Assembly (NCBI GenBank): GCA_021399445.1
Contig: JAJTUQ010000004.1
Location: forward strand, 248,001-312,000
Length of the DNA stretch: 64,000 bases
From: Xylogone sp. PMI_703
Taxonomy: Eukaryota; Ascomycota; Leotiomycetes
Direction: 5' to 3'
Position numbers and translations under genes: made by a program. The stretch's first letter is position 1. Each line of letters begins with the position of its first letter. Shown here piece by piece: positions 35,164 through 47,005 of the stretch. The notes beneath the pieces were generated by a model. That model saw nothing but the letters and a program-made list of their open reading frames with translations, made no database searches and had not been told where the DNA came from.

Positions 35164-36786
35164 ATGAGTGGAAGTCTGATATCGTTAGAAGAGCTTTGTA
35201 AGCACAACAAGCCAGATGATGTCTGGATAGTTGTGCAAGGTAAAGTCTACGATGTGACCGAATTTGCCTTGCTCCATCCTGGTGGCAGTCAAGGTATGTG
35301 TGATTATCCTTACTGAGCAAACATCATTGACGGCACAAGTTATATATGAGCACGCCGCAAGTGATGCAACCTCTGCTTACCTAGAGGTTCATGCGCCGAG
35401 TCTCATTACTAAATCCTTAGATCAGTCAAAGCATATTGGGTGGATTGATCCAGGTACCATAAAGCTACTGCAGAGCCAACCTTCGAATCAATCCAACCCG
35501 ACAGTACCTCAAAACTCGTTATCTGCTAAGCCTCCTTTGGACAGTGTTCTAAACTTATTTGATTTCGAAAACATTGCCAACCAATGTTTGAGCAAAAAGA
35601 TCATTGCATATGTGGGAGGTGCTGCAAATGACTGTATCACGCACCGAAATAATTGCTCTATATGGGCGCGAGTCTCATTACGACCTCGAATCCTGAGGAA
35701 TGTCAGCAATGTATCGACGCGTGCACGAATTCTTGGCCATGAGTTCGACTTGCCATTATTCATTTCGCCTTTCGGGATGGCGAAACTGACGCATCCAGAC
35801 GGAGAACTAAGTATAGCCCGCGCAGTCGCAGATTCTGATATTACTATGTGTGTATGTATTAGTTACCGCATTAGTCCGAAATGATTTAACTCGATTTGCA
35901 GTATTCGACATACGCGTCATTCCCATTCTCAGAGACGATGTCTATTATGCCTCCAAATTACCCATTGTTTTTCCAGCTCTACGTGAATAAGAATCGGAAA
36001 AAGACTGAGGCAATGGTACGGGAAGTCGTTGCCAGTGGCGCACGAGCACTGATTGTGACTGTTGACCTCCCTGTCGTTGGAAAGCGAGAGGCGGACGAAC
36101 GCATTGCGTCTTCAACAGTAGTAACCAGTTATAATGCAGAAGTATCTTCTAATAAAACTCGTGACAAGAAAGGACATGGATGGTCAAGAGTGACAGCCAA
36201 GGATATCGATCCGTCCTTTTCTTGGGATGACCTTCCCTGGCTCAGAAGCATCACAAACCTACCCATTGTCCTCAAGGGTATTCAGACGGCTGCTGATGCC
36301 AAGCGAGCGGTAGACAGTGGTTGTGAAGGAATTTTTGTCTCAAATCACGGAGGAAGAGCTGTCGATACAGCTTCGGCTTCCCTACTGGTACTCTTGGAGA
36401 TACGTACCTATTACCCAGAGGTTTTCCAAAGATTGCAAGTTTTCGTTGACGGAGGTATTCGTCGTGGTACCGATATCTTGAAAGCATTATGCCTGGGCGC
36501 AACCGCAGTCGGGGTTGGCCGTCCGGTGTTGTACTCCAACATTTATGGACAACAAGGTGTCAGCCATCTGGTTTCTAGTGAGTCTAACTATTTATATACC
36601 TGAAAATATGCTAACCGATTCTACCCAGTACTGAAAGATGAATTACAAACCGCGATGCAACAATGTGGATTGACAAGATTAAGTGATGCTTCTCCAGAAT
36701 ATATCAATGCATCTGAACTGGACAACTTGATATTTCGCTCTAGGGAAAAGTTGCGCAATCAAATAACTGATAGAGCTATGTTATAA
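35164..36786 (+). CDS. cytochrome b5-FMN 2-hydroxyacid dehydrogenase (flavocytochrome b2-like)
   Basis: Model: join(35164..35293, 35340..35851, 35902..36577, 36629..36786), 491 aa. The N-terminal cytochrome b5 domain has the haem His in LLHPGGSQ and the second in EVHAPSL. The FMN domain shows ISPFGMAKLTHPDGE, FFQLYVN (active-site Tyr), IVTVDLPVVGKREAD, LPIVLKGIQ (Lys), SNHGGRAVD (His and Arg), VFVDGGIRRGTDILKALCLGA, and VGVGRP. It oxidises an L-2-hydroxyacid such as lactate and passes electrons to cytochrome c. Unlike many flavocytochromes b2 there is no long N-terminal mitochondrial extension, so a cytosolic site or another substrate is possible. An FMN enzyme of this family is known to oxidise L-pantoyl lactone in actinobacteria, relevant beside a PanB-like gene. 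Confidence 0.9.
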
Positions 36787-37467
36787 ACATCTACATGTGG
36801 TTGGGATACGGAAGATCTACAGTGGGGCCAAACATACGATACTTCCCATTTTTAAGCCTCCTTGGTAGTTCATATAACTAGCAATAAATGGATTTGTATC
36901 TTTAAAATAACTGTGCAGAACAGCCACTTGGTAAATATTGAATTGTAAATATCTATTATTGCATGCTATTGGAGCATGTAAGGCTGGGCCAACAGAACAA
37001 ACAACATAGGAAGGAATGGTTTGGAAGAACGAGTATCTTTATGGTGAAAAGCGTGTTGTCGAAACTATTTTACTAGCATTATGTGTAGTTAATAAAAAGC
37101 TTGTTTTCTCATTGAGACCCAGAAGCTTGGTTTACCTAAAGGATGGAGATCCATTTTCTATCGTTAGTATTCCCTATACGTCCTGTTTCACTACCACAGG
37201 ATCAACTTATATACACAAGTGAAACAGAGACATGCCGAGACCCTGACAGGTAACGGCGGTTTCAAAGACGATGTAGTTATATGCTACTGACATCAAGAGT
37301 TCTTTACGTATATACTTCTTGGATCATGACGCATAGCATAATCGACCCCCCTGGATATGGGCCCGCCCAAAGATATGATCATGAATAATAGAACCCCCAT
37401 AGCTCAGGGACTAAGACCAGATACCCGTTTAATGATCTAGCACGCACTAGTCCATCTCATACTTCGT
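36787..37467. other. convergent intergenic region
   Basis: 3' flanks of the FMN dehydrogenase and the aldehyde dehydrogenase; the 68-codon frame at 37016-37222 lacks motifs. Confidence 0.4.
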
Positions 37468-39356
37468 CTAACCACTCGCAACATTCAGAAAGATGCTCTT
37501 AGTTACGAGATACTCATCAATCCCCTCCCTCCCACCTTCTTTACCGAATCCAGATTGTTTCACGCCACCGAAGGGATTTTCTGCCGCCGAAAGCAGACCG
37601 ATATTCACTCCAACAAGCCCGACCTAAGCGGATTAGCAGCAATTCCTTATGACATACGTTCAGCAAGGCTTTTACCTCTAAAGCTTCCGCAACACGCCAT
37701 TGCCGAGGCATGCTGCTCGTCATAATAAAAGATCCGAGCCCAACCTCGACGCTATTTGCCAGCTCGATAACCTCTTCTTCTGTCCCGAATTTGTAGAGTG
37801 GTATAACGGGTCCAAAAACCTCCTCTCGCGAGGTTATAGTTCCTCGCGGCATACCTAATTTATTGTCTTCAGTAATACGAAAACCAAATAGCTAAATAGA
37901 ATAAGGGAGGGAGAACCAACTGGTTATGATGGTCGGTGTAATGAAGTAACCTTTACTTCCCTCGACACGGCTACCGCCAAGGATCACTTTTCTGCCCTTT
38001 GCTTTCGCCTCTATAGCATATTAGCCTTTCGTCCACCTTCCTGGGAACTCATATGGACCTTCAATATGCGTCAACACTTTTAGCGCCCCATTCTCATGGG
38101 TCAGTGGGCCGACCATCACATCTTCCTGCAAGTTTGTTAACGTTTCGATGTCAAAGCGTATCTTTTGGATAAGATTCCGTACATGAGTCCCATGGCCGAC
38201 CTTGAAATCTCTAATTTTGTCCACCAGTGCTTTTGAAAATTCGGCATAAATTCCAGATTGGACGAATATTCTGTTCGCCGCCACGCACGTTTGGCCCGAG
38301 TTTCTGAATTTAGCTGAGAGTTGTAAGCATCAGTGACAATATTAGCTTTTAGGAAGAGCAAACCCATGATTGCTGCATCTACTGCGACGTCAACATTGGC
38401 GTCATCAAATACGATAAACGGACTGTTCCCTCCAAGTTCCAAACTAAGCTTTTTCAGGGTCGGGGCACACTGTTCCATTAAGAGCTTTCCAACACGGGTG
38501 CTTCCTGTAAAGCTGACTTTTCTTACCGCCTTATGTGTGCAAATCTCTTTACCAACCTCGGCAACCGTGTTCAAAGTTGTTATGATCTGGATCACTTGAG
38601 GAGGAATTCCCGCTTCCAAGGCCAGAACGGCCATGGCACCAGCTGAAAGGGGCGTCTCTCCAGCAGCTTTCCAGACAGTAGTACATCCAGCTGCGAGTGC
38701 AGCGCATACTTTGCGGGTGATCATCGCCATGGGATAATTCCACGGAATGAGGCATCCGACAACGCCAATTGGTTGTTTTGTAGTGATGAGCCTTTGGTTG
38801 CGGTTGGCGGTCGGAATATTCTCACCATGGGTTCTGATTATTCAAGCTTAGTTTGGATATGTGAAGATAGGTTTTGATTTACCTTTCAGCCTCCCCAGCA
38901 AACCATTCGATGAAGCTACACGCGTATGTCACTTCTCCTCTTGCCTCCCAAATCGGCTTGCCAGTCTCCAGTGTTAAGATCAGCGCAAAATCCTCGGCAT
39001 TCTCGAGACATAAATCGTTCCATTTCTTCAACATCCTCGCACGCTCACGACCTGAAGTGGTCTTCCATGTCTTGAACGCTTCCGCAGCACTTTCGATTGC
39101 CCGTGCAGTGTCTCCTCTATCCATTTCAGGAAAAGCCGCAATCTTTTCGCCTGATAGTAAATGTTAGGCTTCAGTGTGTTGCTTGGTCTAGGTGCGGCTT
39201 ACCTGTTGCTGGATCGATCAAATTGAATGTTCTACCTGAAGCTGCATTAACCCACTGTCCATCGATGAGACCCTGGGTTCGGAGCAGATTTTTGTTTCGT
39301 ACATCAGATAGAGATCTGAGTTGCCTAAACGAGTCTGCTGGTACGTTTGATCCCAT
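37468..39356 (-). CDS. aldehyde dehydrogenase (succinate-semialdehyde dehydrogenase-like)
   Basis: Eight-exon model: complement(join(37468..37623, 37676..37854, 37921..38010, 38059..38125, 38183..38313, 38364..38833, 38883..39150, 39203..39356)), 504 aa. Motifs: [48 protein letters not shown] (Glu), [18 protein letters not shown] (catalytic Cys), [23 protein letters not shown]. The Cys-bearing segment appears only after removing a 50-bp intron (38314-38363); read straight through, the active site is lost, so this splice is decisive. The closest resemblance is to NAD(P)+ succinate-semialdehyde and similar aldehyde dehydrogenases. In context it could oxidise the aldehyde released by an aldolase step. 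Confidence 0.92.
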
Positions 39357-40548
39357 TGTCTCCTTGGGACACCTGATGTTTGAACAAATCTCAAATCTGA
39401 ACTGTGATAATATGAATAATGAGTAGGAGATCGGATATCAGCTCTACGAGATGCAGTCAGATACAATGATAGCCAATACCATAGGGCGCCTAATAATCTC
39501 CGTTTTGAATGACCCTGAAATATGTTCCCAGACCAAAAATGGCTAGATAGAACTGAGTGGATCTTTTGAATTTGGAGTGAAGAGAGAGAGTGGGAATGCC
39601 AGTGGGATGGATACATAACAATAATTGTTATCCTTGCCTGAGATGCTGAGATAGTTTGGTCTCAGTGGGGTATCGCTGTGGGGTACAGTGGAGGAATCGC
39701 AGCGGGGGAATCGCAGTGGCAGATCACACGGCACCCGCACTACAAGAGTGGCGCTATATGGCCTGAGGGCGTGCCACCGAAACGGGGGGTGAATAGTGAG
39801 AGACTCCTACACGGGCAATAGAAAAGTCCTCGTTGAGGAGCCAGCAATCACGAACAAGTGCGAGTTCATTAATACGGTGAAGTTACTGAGGGCTATGAAA
39901 TTGTGATAGTCACGAGAAGCTTGTATTCTACATATTCTACTAAATAATGTTGTGTATAGAGCATCTCTGTGAAGTATGATTAGTTAAGGCGGTTTTTCTG
40001 CGTGTATCTAATAGGGCTGTGGAACCGATTCGACCATTAGCTTGCATTTAATGTAATTATAACAATAGAACTAGCCAACCCTGCGGTTTAGAAGAAGAGA
40101 TCTTAGTAATCGAACTTCTAACTAGCTAAGTTACCTGTGCTTCTGAGCGGCAAGAAGTACTTTGTCTAGTAGGTTGGGCGAGAAATGATATCACAGATGG
40201 CAGTCTTCAGAATGGCTCGTGTGATAGAATCCTGAATATTTAGCTATTTAATATATTAATAGTTGCCTGATTGACACCTTTGAAGACAGGGCTGCATAGA
40301 GCGAGAACCCATGGAGCGAGCAAATATATGGAGAGAACCATTTTATGTACTGCTTATCAAGAGTTTTATGGAAAGTGATTCACGTACGACCACGAGGCAG
40401 CTTCTGAATCCTAACAGTGGTAGATGAGCTATATTTTGAGCCATCTCGGATAGAATTGCACTTTAGCAGCAGAAATAATGATTAATTTGGAGTTTACTTA
40501 TTCATCAAAGGATTTCAAGCAGCATCTCCCAATCAAGATGAGAAACTT
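39357..40548. promoter_or_regulatory. upstream region of the aldehyde dehydrogenase, with a cluster of SYGGRG boxes
   Basis: Within 55 bp lie GTGGGG (39665-39670), CTGTGGGG (39676-39683), GTGGAG (39688-39693) and GCGGGG (39702-39707). GAATCGCAG is repeated at 39694-39702 and 39708-39716. The spacing suggests a dense binding region for a GC-box zinc-finger repressor or activator. The rest (39.8-40.5 kb) is AT-rich with no gene. Confidence 0.5.
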
Positions 40549-42385
40549 TTACACTTTGACTCCTTCGGTGAGATTCTCCGAGTGCTCAATGGATGGAATA
40601 CCTTCTTTTTTCCCCGCGATCCTTGCATCGAGCTCTATTCTTTGTTCCTCGGTCATGTTTGTGACATCAACCGCAACTTTATCACCAAACAATGCACTGA
40701 TTTCCTCAAGCGACTTCCCTTTCGTTTCCGGCCACCAAATGGCTAGACAAATAATGAGGACAGCGCTTGTTACGGCAAACACAATGTAATATCTCCAGCC
40801 AATGTTCGCAAAAGCAGTCGGGGCAGCACAGGTATAGATCACAGTGGCAACAAACAGGCCTGAAATTGATATGGATGAACCTCTGGCACGCAAACGGTCG
40901 GGGAAGATCTCAGTGCAGTAAATGTAGGTCGTCGCATCAATGCACGAACTGTAGAAGCCAACGTGGATGAAAAGGAAGGCAACAGCTGCAGCCAAGCCAG
41001 CTCGATTATCTGAGCCTTTATATGTTGCCAGCAGCGCCATCTCGATGATGAGGGCCATAAGGCAGCCAGACATGCCAATAACTGATATTGCACTCGTTAG
41101 ATACGTACCCACGTTGACAAGATTGATGGCAAGGAAAGGAAATACCACTCACTGAGGAACTTGACGCGGCCAAGTCTGTCAACCAGGACGGCAGTCAGAG
41201 CATTTCCTCCAATAGCCACGGTTGCCCAGCCAGCTGCGAAAGCGAGAGTCGTCGGTGCTTCATATCCAAGAGAGCTGTACAAGCTGACTCCGTAGTTGTT
41301 GATAACGAGGGTGGCCGTGCATTGACCGCCAAAAATCGTGAAGAAACCTAACGCTAGGCGTTTTCGATTAGCAGCAGTGCTGAACAGCTGCCGATATCCT
41401 CCATCTCCTTCCAGCTTCTCAAGTTCAAGTTGTTTAATTAGAGAATAGAATTCTTCCTTCACCAATGTACCTTGTGGGTCTTGCGGATCACGGTGGAGGT
41501 GGTCCATTACCTCAAACGCCTTACGATGATGATTGTGGAGAACCACTAGAGTTGTCAGCTGAGTTAGTCTGACAAACACATATTCTTTTGGATCCGGAAC
41601 TTACACCAACGTGGGCTCTCTGGAATGAAAAACAAACCAATCAGTAGCATGATTGGAGCAAAACATTGAACGGCTAGGGGATACCGCCACTGAAATTGTC
41701 CAGTGTAGCTGAAACATCCGTAACCCACCCAGCCAGATACAGAATAACCACAGCAAAGTGAGACGCCATGAATTCCGACTATGAGGCCACGACTATGTGG
41801 TGGAGATACTTCGCTTTGATAGAGGGGAACGCAAACAAGAACCATGCCAGTTCCGAATCCTGCAAGTGCCAGTGAATTAGAGCCGGTTTCCATATATTCT
41901 GGATGCATCATAAATACCCGTTAAAAACCTTGCAAACAAGAACATGCCGACGTTGACAGATCCACATTGCAAGCCACCACCAATGAGGCAAATAGCAGCT
42001 GCAAGGCCCATGCCCCCTCTTCTTGAGAGTCTGTCACAAAGTGGCCCGATCAAGAGCGACCCAATTAAGCCACCTGCCTGAAACAAACCATTCATAGCAC
42101 CCGTAATACCATTCGTGTGGGCTAACCCTTCGCCGGCAGTAGCCAAGCCTAGATACTCATAAAAGTTTGGCTGTCCCAAGGTGGTTGCAATAATGGAGCT
42201 GCAGTAGCCATAAGTGAAAGAACCGAGGGAAACGAAAAGGGTGATCTTCACACGCCATCAGTAACGGATTAAGAGCTATTATTCGCAAATATTAAGAATC
42301 ATTTGTGCTGCGTGAACAGACTTACCAAGATGTTGATAAACCTGATTTGATCCTTAAACCATCCTCGATGTTCTATAGCTCCCAT
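40549..42385 (-). CDS. MFS sugar transporter 2
   Basis: Model: complement(join(40549..41081, 41153..41545, 41605..41859, 41918..42245, 42326..42385)), 522 aa; phases close. Signatures: GSFTYGYCSSIIATTLGQPN, DRLSRRGGM, FARFLTGFGTGMVLVCVP, PESPRW, DRLGRVKFL, CTEIFPDRLRARGSS, PETKGKSLEEIS. A 12-TM sugar-porter permease of ordinary length. It is not a close copy of permease 1 (different intron layout and loop sequences), so it is not a recent tandem duplicate. The cytosolic C-tail is acidic. A second permease within the same cluster is unusual and could import a different substrate form. Confidence 0.92.
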
Positions 42386-43208
42386 GCTTGAGGTGGGTTA
42401 TTTTGGTTGTGAGAATATAGTCTCGTAACTTGATATATGATGAGACTAGGACTAGCAAGTCTTTGAAATTAAGAGTAGGGGTTCTCTGACAGCAGCAATG
42501 CCAATTAAGAGAAATAGCGGGCCGCAGGATGGCAAAGAAAGCAGAATAGGAGAATATATATAGGGAATCTCGGTCACAATCAGACTCGATTTCCACATGT
42601 GGTTTTGGATCAAGACTCGAAATATTGGCTTCAACGTAATGGTATACGGGACAAACAATATTGGCATGAGAATGGAGTATAACATCGTTTGACCTTCCAA
42701 ACTAAACGGTGCAAGTGTGTGGCTGGATGTTTACCCCACTGAGGAGAGCACGGTTGGTGGGGAAAAGCTGGGGTAAAGCTGGGGTGCAGAGGAAATAGGG
42801 GGCAGAGCAGCATCCCAGAGGGGGAAGCTGCCCAGGGCTTTTTCAGCAACCAATTGCATCAGCATTTTGTTATAATTATCGACTCATACGCGCGGCGTAA
42901 TGTTCACTGGTGGTTAGGCCACGTGTTACAGTAGACAAGCCCATCGTGGGCTCATGTGGATCCGGATTTGCGCCGCAGAGTTCACTCCGCAAATTCACTT
43001 AAGTCGCCGCATTTTAACTCCGTGCTTGGCGGCCAGCCTGGTCTCCTGAGACTGTTTACTGAACATATTTGATTGGCTAGTTACACGTGCTGCTGCGGAT
43101 TGCAGCTTGAAAGTCTAGCTGGATGTCTCTAAGCATACATGCTTGGATTTTCAGTCTGCTTCCGCGATTCCGTGCCTCTACCCGGGTCACTTCAACCTGA
43201 ACGCCAGC
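42386..43208. promoter_or_regulatory. upstream region of sugar transporter 2 with tandem GC boxes
   Basis: CCCCAC at 42734-42739, GTGGGG at 42757-42762, then two tandem 11-bp copies of AAAGCTGGGGT (42764-42785), each containing CTGGGG; all fit SYGGRG. No coding signature; three overlapping minus frames (42354-42849) are chance. Confidence 0.45.
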
Positions 43209-44051
43209 TTACGCACTTCGACCTCCATCAATAACCAGTTCGGTGCCCGTCACGAATTCAGCTTCATCACTAGCGAGGTAGCAGCAACCATTAGCAATGT
43301 CCGTTGGATCAGTTAATCGACCTAACGGAATCATAGAAAGAAAAGTGGCTGGATCGGCATTGCCGAGGAACAGGTGGGAACTGAGCGTCATTATTAGTCC
43401 TCCTCGGATCTATTCAGGGGTTGCTACTCACAGTCCTGTGTTTGCAAACTGTGGGCACACAGAATTGAATCGAATCTTATCGCCAGCGTACTCCAAAGCC
43501 AGAGATCTCGTTGCTGCACAGACAGCAGCCTTGGTTCCATTGTACCAAGTCAGGTTAGGTTTAGGCCTGATGGCTCCGGTTGAGGCGATCTGGATGAACG
43601 AGCTTTGCTTTTTGTTGCTTTTCATCCAGGGGATAATCTCAGCAACAGATAAGTATATTGATTTGAAATTAACGAGAGCCGTTGTGTCAAATTCGTCATC
43701 TGTAACTTCATGTGAGGGCTGTTTATAGGAGTTAGCTGTAGTTAAAACATTCTTCAATTCAGCGCGTACTTGGTTGCGGTAGCATGTACCAGCATTGTTG
43801 ACAATGATATCGGGACCACCGTATAGTTCAATAGCCTTCTGCAGCACTTTCTTCCAGTCCTCCCGCTTCGCCACATTTGCCTCTATTGATTCGCATCCAA
43901 GTTCCTTTGCTACCTGCGCGCCGCTTTGTGCATTGAGCTCAGCAATCAAGACTCTGGCACCTTCTTGTACGAACTTCCTCGAGATAGCTTTGCCAAAACC
44001 ACTTCCACCTCCCGTAACTATAGCTACTTTGCCTTCGAGACGACCTGGCAT
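43209..44051 (-). CDS. short-chain dehydrogenase/reductase (SDR)
   Basis: Model: complement(join(43209..43380, 43432..43718, 43770..44051)), 246 aa from the ATG at 44051. Classical SDR: TGGGSGFGKAI cofactor motif, Asn-Asn-Ala-Gly (IIVNNAGTCYR), catalytic Ser in QIASTGAI, YNGTKAAV (YxxxK), and C-terminal LASDEAEFVTGTELVIDGG. The residue after strand 2 (IAELNAQ) does not settle the NAD/NADP preference. It resembles sugar or hydroxyacid dehydrogenases of the FabG-like group. Both 51-bp introns keep frame. Divergent from the C2H2 regulator 313 bp away. Confidence 0.92.
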
Positions 44052-44364
44052 TGTGTTCAAGGCAACAGTGTAGAGCTAAATCAACGGTTTTTGTGAAGCT
44101 ATTTATAGAGTCAAATGTATTTGTCTCTCAGAATTTAATTTCACGGAGCAAAGATAATAATATATACCTACTAAAACATGCCACACTTTAAAGATTACTT
44201 AACGGAGCTACCCCCGTGGGGCGAGTCCCGGTTCCCTTCGGGGGCGGGGAAGCCAAGTGACAAAAGGGGCTAAAGCTCCCTTTCCCACTGACATTCACTT
44301 CCCTCTTTCCCTCTCTCCACTCCACTCCACTCACCTTACGGGTGCATTATCATGGTAGAACATA
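44052..44364. promoter_or_regulatory. bidirectional promoter of SDR and C2H2 regulator
   Basis: GTGGGG at 44216-44221 and GCGGGG at 44244-44249 within a short GC-rich island, followed by a pyrimidine-rich leader before the ATG at 44365. Confidence 0.45.
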
Positions 44365-47005
44365 ATGGCCGGGACAGACACAGCAATTGGAGATGCTTTC
44401 GCACAATCGCACGTCAGCTATGAGCGGCGGAGGAATGGCGGAATCCGAAGCCAGAAGAAACGCCAATACATCTGCACTCTCTGTGGGGAGTCCTATACTC
44501 GCAAAGAGCATTGCCGACGGCATGAGCTTGGCCGTAAGTGATCTCCTCACACAGTTCAGAATTCAGTTCATTCCACGGATCATGCAAATGACAGGGTCCA
44601 AACAGATCAAGGACAAAGACCATATGCTTGTCCAATCTGCGGTTTCGCCTCTGCACGCAAGGATGTTATATCGCGTCACATCAAAGTTGTCCATCGACAA
44701 AATGCGATGCGGACGAATGGTGCGGTTGCATCTGCATCTGCATTGCCCACATTTCAAGGTGAGCTACATGTACCGGAGAACCTAGGCTTGTCCCTGAGAG
44801 CCCCTTCAAACGTCAACTCTACCCCGGTCGCGTGTTCCAATTCGGCAACCCTGGGTCAAGACTCTGTTGTACTGGGTGCGGACCTAACATTATCCAACAG
44901 CAACATTCCCAGTACACTTGGCTTGGGTCTTGATACAGGACACCATATCCAATACCTGAACAGTACGCCCTCAAACTTCTCACATGTCGATAATGGGCGG
45001 GCGTTCCAAATGGATTTCGGCTTTTTGGACGAATCTGTGCTTCCATGGCCCTTTGCGCAATCAAGCCCTTCGTATACATGGCTAGATGACTCGACTAGAC
45101 ACAGAGCCGGAAACTGTGACGAGCCAGGCATTGCTCCGGACCAGGGAGAGTATCAAACTTCTGACGTATTCCTGGAATTCTCTCCCGCGGAGATAGACCT
45201 AGCAAGAGTTAATATGGACCTGTTCGATGTGGACCACCGTCTTTCTGAGTTCAATTTCCCTTCGAACTATATGACCGTCAGATTTGTCAAGGGGTTCCTC
45301 AAGCTTTTCTCATCGCATACACCGATTGTGCATATTCCAACATTCCGCATGGGTAAATGTCCAGGTGGGCACTCACATCCGTTGACCAAACAAGGGCATT
45401 GATTAAAGACATCTAGCACCGCTACTGCTGGCCATTATGGCATGCGGCGCGGTTTATGTCAATGAATATGGTGCCGCTGTCCGGCTGCATCATGCAGTTT
45501 TGAAGCTGCTGGGTGAGGTATGAAAGCTAAGCATGATTGTCAGCATATGAAATATTAGCACAAGTCCTAATTCAAGGTTAATAGAACGAAGAACTGGTGG
45601 TGGCAGGCCGGAGGGATCCAGGATTTCAGTTATGGGATCTCCAAGCCAGGTTACTTACCTGCCAATTCGGACTTTTCAGTGGTGATAGCCGACTTCGAAG
45701 GCAGGCTCGAATATCATTCCCGAGTCTTCAAATAGTGCGTGTCTTCCCCAACCTATATATTCCGCCCAGAGTTGCTTACCGCCTCCAGCTTGGACAAGAA
45801 GCTTGTTTGGAAGCAAAAAGGACACCCTCAGCCAACGACGCAACCTGGATTTTTAAAGAGAGTGTCCATAGGTATGAACAGCCTAAACGTGATCTTTTCT
45901 CCCGACTCGCTAACCTATTCAGATGTGTAGCTTGGATTACGGTGCTCAGAGCAATCCTGATGTGCGACGACGATGATGGTGCTACTGTTAGGATACCCAA
46001 CATCCCGCTTGACGCCCCGCTTCCATGTTCGGAAGCATTGTGGTGTGCTACAGGAATTAGCTGGCAGGACTTACCAGATGAAACTCCTTCATCGGCCGAC
46101 TGCTTCTACAAACTACTAAACGCAACTCCTCTAAGCGAGGATATCATCAGCCCGTTCGGGCTTCAAAGTCTAGTAAGTGCGATTCTTTGTCGTGTCTGCG
46201 AATTACAATTGGGAAATAGAAGCCAGGATATCACCCTATATCTCGCAGAACAGGAAAGCCTCGAGCGGGCCCTCCATAACTGGGAAGACATCTGGAAGAG
46301 CCATCCTCACTATAACTCCATCCCTGAAGCGCCCTATGGTCCGTTGATGGCTGATTCACTTGCAATACTCAACTTGGCATATTACCGTTTGTACGGGAGT
46401 GTTCAGCTCTACGAAATGAAGAAGATTGCCCGCTCGCAAGATGTGCCAGCATCCCATACCCTAATTGAAGAACTTTATTCTCTCAATGCCCATCCTCGTC
46501 TGTTGAAAGCCATCTCGCGAGCATGTAGATGTGTGTTGATTCGTGTCCGGTTGGGAATCAAATACATCCTGAAGACTGGGTCTGTAAGCTACCCTTGTTA
46601 TTCACCCATGGCAGCTTACGAAGGCTGTAGGTTCAAGAAGATGGAGGCTATGGGACTCCTCATTAATTTCATTGACAGGCCTACTTCTGTGCTGGTATCT
46701 CCTAGGTCGACATCTGGCAAAAGTGCCACCCCCAGAAGAACTTAGTGTCAGTACTATGATGGATGAGATAATATATGAGAGCGAAGATACTTACCCAAAG
46801 CCCATTCAGAGGGAGCTTCTTCCGATGATGCTTTACAGGGACATGATTAAAGAAAGATGGGTCTGGCCATGTTAGTGTCAAACTCCCTTGCTCAAAGCTA
46901 GTTCTGTCGTACTAATGCGGTATAGCAACCTGCCACGCGATCTCAGATAATCTGGATCGCATGATTATGCGTTTGAAGCCTGCTTTATCCGGGAAAGGTA
47001 TATAG
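44365..47005 (+). CDS. C2H2 zinc-finger transcription factor with fungal_trans-type domain
   Basis: Model: join(44365..44533, 44606..45352, 45417..45517, 45585..45871, 45923..46626, 46679..46870, 46926..47005), about 759 aa. Two C2H2 fingers: YICTLCGESYTRKEHCRRH and YACPICGFASARKDVISRH. The last His of finger 1 and the linker HQGQRPY exist only after the first splice (CAT built from C plus AT). A Ser/Asn-rich linker leads to the regulatory domain (HTPIVHIPTFRMG-APLLLAIMACGAVYV, VRLGIKYILKTGSVSYPCYSPMAAYEGC, WVWP). Two introns (51 bp at 45872; possibly 54 bp at 45735-45788) keep frame, so their removal rests on motif continuity; the second is uncertain. Candidate regulator of the SDR side of the cluster. 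Confidence 0.88.

Noticed and set aside
38314..38363. Aldehyde dehydrogenase appearing to lack its catalytic Cys
   Set aside because: This 50-bp segment is an intron (GTTTGC donor, CTCAG acceptor); removing it restores [14 protein letters not shown].
39097..39616. Frames on both strands at the 5' end of the aldehyde dehydrogenase
   Set aside because: Shadows of the ALDH exon and its leader; no independent motifs.
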